From Ampelocalamus luodianensis (Eukaryota; Streptophyta; Magnoliopsida; Poales; Poaceae), in the NCBI GenBank assembly GCA_036346255.1, contig CM070617.1:23921080-23985079 (forward strand): DNA of 64,000 nucleotides, in the 5' to 3' direction. The notes beneath the pieces are model-generated. The model saw nothing but the letters and a program-made list of their open reading frames with translations, was not told the origin of the DNA and did no database searches. A program made the translations under genes and the position numbers. Below, in pieces: positions 57,701 to 64,000 of this stretch (position 1 is the first letter of the stretch; each line of letters opens with the position of its first letter).

Positions 57701-60700
57701 CCGATTCGTTTTCACCCCTACACCCCACCAAGAGTAAATAATAAGTCACCAAAATTGGATATCATACAGTCTCAAGCTCCCTCCAATAAAAATTTCAACA
57801 ACTACAGCCAAATCAAGCATTGCAATTCAAAATAAACAAATGAATTAGTGTGCCAAACATGGAATTAAAATACCTCATGGAAAATCTGTCTCTGCTTAAC
57901 CGTCTCCTCGGGAACAGGGTAGCAACTTGCTCCAAATGAACCGCAAATCTTTAGAATCTTTGCTTTAGCCTGCTCCCCAGAAAAGAAAACTACAAAAACA
58001 GTTTTCTCTACCTGTCAAGAGTGAAATTGAAATGTTAGAATTTTGTTGAGACACTTTGGAGGTTTCAAGATACTGAATGAACTGTCACGTGCAAAGATGA
58101 ATTTCAGTATTGAAATATACATTAATTTTGGCCATAAACTCAATTGCAGAGAGAAAATAAAGTGAAGCTAGCACAAGCAGTAAATACTTTGAGGCAAATT
58201 TAGCAATAGCTACTCAATATACACAAGAATAAGAAAGAGCAAACCACGAATCAGACCTCTTCACCAGATACAGGATCAGTAACAGGTTCCCCTGCATGTG
58301 CCTGGTTGAAAAACATATTTCCCCTCGTAGCTCGGAAAAGCATCCTCTCAAAAGCCAATGCTTTAGACTTTAAAATTATCCCACTAACGAACCTAACTCC
58401 AGAATTTTCAGAGGCCCCTTGATGTAATCCCTGAGAGCATTTTTGTGTTACAATTCAATGTAACAATAGAACAACAATAACTTAAGGATGAGAACTAAAA
58501 TAAGACCTGTTCAAGCAAATAGGCATTATCTTCCACTTCCTTGTCATATATGTGTTCGTCTAGCTCTTGCTCAGCTGGAGCTGCATGATTGTGAGAAGAA
58601 GCAAGGATGCTACCTGCCTGCAAGAAGTTATTTGAGAAAACATGGAAAGAAACAGAAAAAGGACCAGATGTATTATTTAAAGTATGGTCAATATTTGATA
58701 TTGACTGACATATGATAATAACTACGATAGGAACTTATGATTGCAAGGCAGTGTTACAGTCTTACAGTTCATAATTTAAACCGAATAAAGTGGATACTTG
58801 TCAGCTATCCTACAAATAGCATATTTCTTTGGCAGGTTTCTGTTTTTTCCTGAATAAAGTACCCTAGGGCTATCATTAGAAGGTGTTATAAGCTTACTAG
58901 TGTGGATCTTTTATCTTCCAACTTAACAGTCACAAGAAAATACATGGGAGAATTAATTCCATGTTTCACAATAATCGAGATACAACCTTCGACAAGACCA
59001 GCTTGAATTCAAGAAGTTCATTGTATGTCTGTTGCAGTTTCTCACTATTTGTATTCATCTCAAGCAGCTCATGCTCATGCTCACCCAATTTTGCCTGGAG
59101 GAACAGCAAAAGCAACTATTCATTTTCCCTTATAAAACAGCTATTTATTTTTCCCTTAAAAATATCTATTTGTTACAGAAATAACACAATCCCAAAGGAA
59201 TACTTTGATATTATATAAATACATAAATAATGTACCTCTAGCTCCTCCAAATCAATATCTGGTTGTAATGCAGGTCGAACAGAAGATTTAACACCTGCCT
59301 TGTTGATTTGGTCACTGAAAAATCTTAGTTTACGTGACATTTCTGCACATCGCTTTACCTGCAGGGGGATTGAAACATATTTATCAATATGAACCTACAT
59401 AAAGAAAAGTTACAGACCAGCAGATTTTTCATTTCAGGTCTGAGCACATTCTTGTTGTTCTGTGAGCACACACTAAAGGAAGCAACAGTCGAAAGTCTCA
59501 GACCATGATCCCTGCATCACTCTATTATATTATGCTAAAACATAAAAGCTAAGTCTTGGAAGGACGGTCCCAATTTTCTGACATTTATTGAAATGGTACA
59601 TGGTGCCATACTGCCATTAATTAATCAGGTAGCTTGATTGAAATAGCATACTCATGATATCAGATACCAAATGCAATGAATATATTTGATCCATTTCCCA
59701 ACAAGGGTCCCAGTGTATTCACCATGGCAGATTCTTGTTGTTCAGAAATTTCTTTATTTTCAAATGGTTTTCAAAAACAAAAGGCAAATAGAAATAAACA
59801 GTTTTTAACTGAATTTGATAGATCGGACTAGATTCAGTTTGGCTCTATATGTTCACTTATCTCCATTGTTTTTATTGATATAATGACAATCAAATACTCA
59901 ATCCATGATGCTTGTTTATACTAGTGGTGAACAACCATACTTACAGTATGTTCATAATTTAGTTTAACTCCTTAAAGTCAGCAAACATAGCCAATCATAT
60001 ATATTATATATTTTACAAAACAAAAACAAAAAAAAAAACACACACACACACACAACAGATAGCATGACTAACCAAGCAAGTTACTTTTTATTTAATCTTT
60101 TCTTGTCTTGCATTTTTTATTCCGAAAATCTAATCTGATAGAGAAAAATATCTTCCAAAATGTTTCTCAATATAATAATTTCCATGCGCTGATATTTTTT
60201 CCGAAAAAAAAAACTAACCATCTGATGTCTTGTCCATTGAACAGTTCCAACTGAACAAAGGCGGTATCTCAGTACTACATAGACTTGATATCGAAGCAAA
60301 GATCTTGGGTTAAAGAAGATCAAATGAATTAAAAATAAATATATAAAATATGGGCTCTACAATACAATACTATCCAAGGTAGGGCCTTTTCATAGTAGAA
60401 TAGAACAAGTGCATGCAAAGTGATGTAATCAACATAAAATTAAATGGATGATAACATAAGTTGTAATACCTGATTTACAAATATACGCTGAAAAGGACTC
60501 TTATCCTCATTCAACTACAAAAAAGGGATAAAGTAATAAAAAAAGTCAGAAATTGAACCAATATAGGAGTTAGCACTAATAAAACTTTTGAATTGAAAGT
60601 AAGCAGAGTCTAAAACTTTCAAAGATGATGTCATATTTACAAAGTTTTCTCTTTCATCATATATGGGCACCAAGGCGAAATAAAAATGGAGACTCCCCAA

Positions 60701-62856
60701 GCCACCTCTCTTTCCTATTTCCTCAAATTTCCAGTGAAAAACATTAACAGATAAAATGGCGAATTTCTGAGGCCTGCTATCCTTCTTATTTTTCCCTCAA
60801 ATTGCATCTCAACAAAGACAATATGATCAATGGTCGTTTAGTTCTTTTTTTACCTTCTTCTGTGCACCTAAATGTCATTGTCATATTAACAATGTTGGGA
60901 AATCATTTTTTTCTCAAGATATTATTAAAACTAGTTAGTCATTTCCACCCTGTGTGCTGAGGGACCAAGACACCAAATGCAAACCTCTGTTGTCCATATT
61001 TACTCACTGAGGAGACCATCATGAAATGCAGCTCACTATAGAGCAAAGAGCATAGACAACTGATAGGTACCATCATCAAGGTCTATCGCATGTTCACTTA
61101 CAAATGATGTCATGGCGATTCATCGGTGCAAGATGGAAAGATCTATCAGAAAAAAACTCTTTTACTTAAGAATCTGCCCATGCCTTTCAAATAACCAATA
61201 GTTATCACAAAAGGATCACTTCAATTCCTTTTCAAGTCCTTGGAAAAAATGTATTGTGCAATCAAGCTCAGCATTCAAAAGTTTTTTAAAAACACACAGG
61301 AGCTGGAGTAAATACCCAGTCACAGTATTACAACAATTTTTCTATTCGTTTCAACACAACAATTCATCAATTGAAACTTGCTAAACTACAAAAGTGCAAA
61401 GCATTGTAACTATCCATTAACCGGACGAAAAATTTCGAGTTTGAATTTGAATTCTTTATTGCATAATGCACTTCCTATGTTGATTTAGGCATTTTTTTGT
61501 GCTAGCTTACGTATTGTATGAGCTAAATATGCTTGAATTATTGTATGAGCAAGTCTTGGGCGGTTTTTTCAACAAACTATATGAATTAACCTAATCTAGA
61601 GAGCCTAGCGTGATCTGTTTCATCAAATCTCTATTATTTATGACCTCTTAAGACTCAGTGGATTGATGTTTGTTTCTAAAACAAAAGTCCTATGGTCTTT
61701 TACAAATTTGTATGTATGACATAAGTACTCTATATATTTTGTTTCCCTTGGATTTGGTGTTTCCCTTGGATTTGGTATTATGCTTAACAAAATAGTTCAT
61801 GCAATCCAGTTATTCATTTTACATTTTTATTCTATATGCATGTAGTTCAAAACTTCAGATTAACAGACACATATGATCAAATATGTTCTTGAGTCTCAAA
61901 AGCTACTTTCTTAACTTTTTGAACTAAACTGAAACTGTGTTAATTTTGTGCATCCTGAACTTCATTGATTCTTTTGTGCTCTATAAGTTTAAACAGTTTG
62001 CGCTCACGTACATATTCAAATCTTTTGGAATGCATCAACATGAAAACCCCATGAAGGCTAATGCTGCTGCATGATCATGCCAGTAGATACTACCTACTTC
62101 TTTCTAACCTAATCATTCATCCGGTTTTTCCGATTTTTTGACCGGCTTTTCCAGTAACCAGTTTTCAAAATCTGCAACTCAAAATTCAGTTCGCGAAACT
62201 CATCCGGTTTTTCCGGTAATCGGCTGGTAACTGTTACCGGACGCCAGACCGGTTTTTCTGCCGGTACCGGGATTTCGATCCTTGGTACCACCAACATAAC
62301 GGTAAGCCACCTCTCTAACAATTTGTTTGTATAAACTGGCTCAACATAGATGCCAGCTAGGATCAACACAAGCTAAAGCATAAAAAATATATTCAAAGCA
62401 CTTGCACTACCACACTCATTCATGCTTATCATCGTTCATCAAAAACAAGCTCGCACCCACTAACCAATTATCGCAGTCGTCCAAACCGGCTCAAACGAAA
62501 AACGCGCACCAAACCGCGGGATCCAATGACACACAAATCAAACACTGGCCCTCTGACCCTAGCACAGACAAAAACTAGATCCAGCGGAGCAGAGAGCGCC
62601 ACGCGCGCGAGCGGAGCCCGGGGAGATCACGATTCACGAGGCTGGATCAGATAGATCCAGGAAGGAGAGGCCGGAGAGGCGGGGGAGCGAGGGGCGACGA
62701 GAGAGAGATACTCACGTCCTTGAACTGGAGGAGTCCAAGCTCGCCGAGGTAGGTGACGGCGAGGCGCGCGCTCTCGGCGGGGATGATGAGCTGCACGAAG
62801 CACATCTTCTCCGACCGCAGGTGATCCATCGGGGGCAGCCGGTCGAAGACCCCCAT
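45718..62856 (-). CDS. VHA-a: Vacuolar H+-ATPase subunit a (V0 sector, 100-kDa class), complete, 18 exons
   Basis: Membrane subunit forming the proton half-channels of the V-ATPase on the tonoplast and/or trans-Golgi. Exons in reading order: 62856-62716, 60514-60470, 59358-59236, 59094-58987, 58617-58507, 58430-58257, 58011-57874, 52908-52801, 52680-52573, 52474-52326, 51937-51784, 50720-50560, 48689-48483, 48393-48210, 48122-48039, 46464-46271, 46189-46130, 45922-45718. All introns are GT-AG; the exons join to 817 aa plus stop, the normal length (about 820). The N-terminal half (1-400) starts MGVFDRLPPMDHLRSEKM and is cytosolic; the C-terminal half is multi-spanning, with VVTFPFLFAVMFGDWGHG. 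The essential proton-translocating Arg725 lies in SYLRLWALSLAHSELS, which spans exons 16-17, and the second conserved Arg786 lies in HALRLHWVEF. The start is the conserved MG...EKM. No coding defect despite heavy transposon load in the introns. Confidence 0.97.
46950..47560. repeat. Repeat in V-ATPase intron 15
   Basis: Rich in AACCGG/CCGGTT phrases (GAACCGG, GGTTCGACCGG, AACCAGCC), with GGAAACCGG near the left and the inverse CCGGTTTC near the right edge. Contains a local hairpin, CAGGGTTCA...TGAACCCTG, near 46990-47020. Probably a MITE or small transposon. No TSD was found. Confidence 0.4.
49413..49571 (+). pseudogene. LRR gene fragment, polygalacturonase-inhibitor/FOR1-like
   Basis: The frame reads TSNL, a TAG stop at 49425-49427, then FLTISHTNVSGPIPESLARL and RRLDSVDLSNNRLTGPIPSS. 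This is two plant extracellular-type leucine-rich repeats (LxxLxLxxNxLTGPIP), closest in wording to polygalacturonase-inhibiting proteins and rice FOR1. The stop is at a position where relatives have Gln (CAG to TAG). The repeat ends near 49571 in unrelated sequence. A PGIP has about ten such repeats, so this is a small captured piece. Confidence 0.8.
49891..50109 (-). pseudogene. WUSCHEL-related homeobox (WOX) gene fragment
   Basis: Read from an ATG at 50109: MEIP, then TAG at 50095-50097, then GGDNQQAGFS, an Ala-rich linker, and ANARWTPTKEQIAMLEGL joined to MPTAEQIQQITARLREHGH. RWTPTKEQ...LEGL and PTAEQIQQIT are the first two helices of the WOX homeodomain. A short in-frame loss removes the loop between them. 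Helix 3, with the WFQNHKAR recognition motif, is absent. The stop again looks like CAG to TAG. The clade (WUS or WOX9/DWT1 type) is not certain. Confidence 0.82.
50964..51187. mobile_element. hAT MITE, 224 bp, CCGGTAACC-rich family (copy 2), in intron 11
   Basis: A perfect 8-bp TSD, GATTCCAT (50956-50963 and 51188-51195). The interior has CCGGTTACCGCCGGTAACC, ACCGGTGGGGAC and GGTAACCGGCCGG. The right end GGATCCTT resembles that of the 150-bp copy at 44929. It lies in intron 11 of the V-ATPase gene. Confidence 0.82.
53100..56357 (+). mobile_element. Deleted gypsy retrotransposon, 3.3 kb, in V-ATPase intron 7
   Basis: The 5' LTR is 53100-53520 (TGTCA...TGACA) and the 3' LTR 55939-56357 (its first bases mutated to TATCA). 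Perfect 5-bp TSD TAGAT (53095-53099 and 56358-56362). The primer-binding site TGGTATCAGAGCC at 53524-53536 matches initiator tRNA-Met. The interior keeps gag, protease and part of integrase but lacks reverse transcriptase and RNase H. The LTRs differ by many small indels, so it is not recent. It is antisense to the host gene and makes intron 7 about 5 kb long. Confidence 0.93.
53539..55960 (+). pseudogene. Gypsy gag-protease-integrase remains without reverse transcriptase
   Basis: Gag opens at ATG 53539 (MAGTSEMAALTQQ), has a coiled-coil-like N-terminus and the retrotransposon gag core (DPLGWLNHCELFF, VAQLWYYQLERD), and breaks near 54310-54431. A zinc knuckle CFNCEDKFVPGHRC lies near 54470-54513. 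The aspartic protease DSGSTHNF is near 54695-54717, in a frame running to 55414. After ITWRELALAHPY (about 55020) the sequence jumps directly to the integrase phrase HGIPSSIVSDRDPIFTSRFW (about 55074-55133); RT and RNase H are missing. A frameshift near 55206 is followed by WLHCLPWAEYCYNTSFHSSL, then a decayed C-terminal part to about 55800. Confidence 0.9.
56610..57720. mobile_element. Degenerate hAT element interrupted by a gypsy LTR fragment
   Basis: The left end region reads TTTGAAAACGGATCGAATAC (about 56618) and the right end ATCCGATTCGTTTTCACCCC to 57720. Inverted, these match as TAGGGGTGAAAACGGAT-type hAT ends, though the outermost left bases are corrupted. Interior phrases of the ATCCGGATA/TATCCGTAT type recur on both sides. 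At 57073 a foreign block starting TGTAACATCCCAAAG and running to about 57520 resembles the start of the solo LTR at 1080. No clean TSD. Confidence 0.6.
57073..57520 (+). mobile_element. Truncated gypsy LTR (5' end only)
   Basis: TGTAACATCCCAAAGTATGT, then AAATAAAATTAACC, TTTTATTGGATTTTCTGA and further AT-rich phrases follow the same order as positions 1080-1500 of the solo LTR. It stops near 57520 (TTTGGGCTGAAATCC, matching TTTGGGCCGAAACC at 1513). The rest of the LTR is absent, so the piece was truncated on arrival or by later deletion. Confidence 0.7.
60515..62117 (-). other. V-ATPase intron 1, AT-rich part
   Basis: No captured gene or bounded element was recognised. Short open frames here have no family resemblance. 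Intron 1 totals 2201 bp (60515-62715). Confidence 0.5.
62118..62290. repeat. CCGGTAACC-rich hAT MITE relative (copy 3, incomplete)
   Basis: ATCCGGTTTTTCCGGTAATC, GTTACCGGACG and GCCGGTACCGGGATTTCG, then ATCCTTGG at the right end, match the family at 44929 and 50964. The left end and TSD are not clear. It lies in V-ATPase intron 1. Confidence 0.65.
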
Positions 62857-64000
62857 CTCGCCGGAGCGCCCCCTCCCGAAGCTTCCAGGAGGTTCGCGAA
62901 GGCTGCCGAGCGCGGGGAGGAGGAGGAGGAGGAAGGCGGTGGTGCCTCAGATCTGACGGGGTTCGGTCTAATTCTATTCTCCTACTCTGTATTCTAAAGC
63001 GCAAGTGCGCAACTGCCATGACCCAGGAGGGGGTGGAAGCGGCTCGGAAGGCGGCCAGTGTCTGGCGGGCGCGTGGGCCATGCCGTGCGTCCCTGGGTGG
63101 GCGCGTACCGGTCGAGGTTTTCGGTTGCGCGTCCGGCCCCCCGGGTTTGGAGGTTTTTACGCAAGTGGCCCTGTCGGCTTCCGCGTCGTCGGACTGGGCC
63201 TGGTTAGGTTAGGTCTAGGTCGGGACCGGGTGCGCAAGGCGAAGCTGGCGCTCGTCCGCGGGTCGGGTTCGGTCGTGTGGCCGCGTTGGTTGCGTCCTGT
63301 TGGAATTGGTTCCGGCCGAATTGCGGCCTTGTTGGCGGCCGTATCGGATCCATTTGCAATTGGGGATCAGCCCACTTGGAGATTTTGTTTGGGAATTTTG
63401 AAGCTAAATGCTGTGGAGTGGCTTCGTCTCAAAAAAAAAAAAAAGTGTGCAACGGGAGTGGCTGCTTTCTGTTGAACGATGGATTGATCATCCAAGTTGA
63501 AAGGTTCCTATGTGACTTTGTAAGGAAGAATTGTGAAATGGGATTCCTATAGGATAGGGCCTCCTTGATTAATTTGGACATCAAGTCCGATTCATCTTGT
63601 TTTTTTTAGTCTCTCTTTCAGATTGACTCACTTTTACAAGGTGTTAGTAGATTCGGTCAGTCCACATCTTACGCCATTTTCAAAGACCTAGCTAGCTATT
63701 TGATTATTAACTACTCCTATATGTACTGGTAACCAGTTGTTCACGTTGACGTTTCTAGTTTTCTACGTAATTCTCACCTTTATGACTAGGGAGTCATCAG
63801 TGTCTAGACATCTATTCGGACGCTAGCTCTGTGCATGCTCGTTTGTTGTTGGATCCTGCTCCGAGTGATTTTGACCATCCGATTTCTCTCACAAAAAAAA
63901 AAAAACACAGTGTATCCCTCTGTTTCTTCCTTGTGCTCGCTCGTGGGGCATCTTGGCGTGGCCGGTGGCAGCTGGTCCTGAGGTCTCATCGTTGGTAGGA
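62857..64000 (-). promoter_or_regulatory. V-ATPase subunit a promoter region and upstream flank
   Basis: The first 150 bp upstream of the ATG are GC-rich with a GGAGGAGGA-type run (CT-rich on the coding strand), typical of a plant 5'UTR. No confident TATA box was found, as in many housekeeping promoters. 63005-63480 holds GC-rich open frames with no recognisable domain. The rest is AT-rich with A-runs at 63430 and 63893. No other gene was recognised up to the window edge. Confidence 0.45.

Noticed and set aside
60018..60055. A-rich and CACACA run in V-ATPase intron 2
   Set aside because: Ordinary microsatellite within an intron.
63005..63552. 156-codon and 91-codon frames upstream of the V-ATPase gene
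   Set aside because: GC-rich promoter-side DNA, no domain, several overlapping frames and an A-run in the middle.

Overview
This is nuclear DNA from a flowering plant, almost certainly a grass. Genes are intron-rich with GT-AG splice sites, first exons are GC-rich and glycine- or proline-rich, the proteins are plant-type, and the intergenic space is filled with LTR retrotransposons and small DNA transposons of kinds typical of cereals. No tRNA, rRNA, CRISPR or bacterial-type operon was seen.

Four host genes were recognised. On the + strand: the last exon of a TTC1-like tetratricopeptide protein (719-834), a complete cytosolic ribosomal protein S23 gene (uS12 family; 13097-14536, 4 exons, 142 aa), and a complete NF-YB/HAP3 CCAAT-binding subunit gene (16091-17984, 6 exons including a 6-nt microexon, 170 aa). 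On the - strand: a complete vacuolar H+-ATPase subunit a gene (62856 down to 45718, 18 exons, 817 aa). From memory, S23, an NF-YB and a V-ATPase subunit a gene also lie close together on the long arm of rice chromosome 1, so the window is probably collinear with that region. A fifth gene, a phi-class glutathione S-transferase (19459-22515), is dead: frameshifted, 3'-truncated and split by a hAT transposon. These are unrelated housekeeping or regulatory genes, not a pathway cluster.

Layout. 1-0.8 kb: end of the TPR gene. 1.08-4.57 kb: solo gypsy LTR with target-site duplication (TSD). 5.4-5.6 kb: 115-bp tandem repeat. 5.8-12.25 kb: decayed copia element whose 5' LTR contains a second, inverted solo LTR. 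12.9-18 kb: S23 and NF-YB genes with MITEs. 19.4-22.5 kb: GST pseudogene with a 2.3-kb hAT element. 22.8-23.15 kb: inverted repeat with a repeated palindrome. 23.78-30.58 kb: copia element with both LTRs and TSD. 31-37.5 kb: mixed repeats, including a gypsy-type ORF, a 63-bp tandem array, a calmodulin fragment and a 671-bp foldback element. 37.68-44.73 kb: second copia element with near-identical LTRs and a ruined interior. 45.7-62.9 kb: the V-ATPase gene, whose introns hold a Pack-hAT carrying two gene fragments, hAT MITEs, a deleted gypsy element and a hAT interrupted by a gypsy LTR fragment. 63-64 kb: its upstream flank.

Elements that could be bounded add up to about 31 kb of the 64 kb. 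The most interesting observations are: a Pack-hAT joining a polygalacturonase-inhibitor-like LRR fragment to a WOX homeobox fragment, each stopped by a CAG-to-TAG change; a copia element whose gag start codon and a possible 237-nt in-frame intron straddle the LTR edge and primer-binding region; and a copia element whose LTRs look young while its coding region looks long dead.
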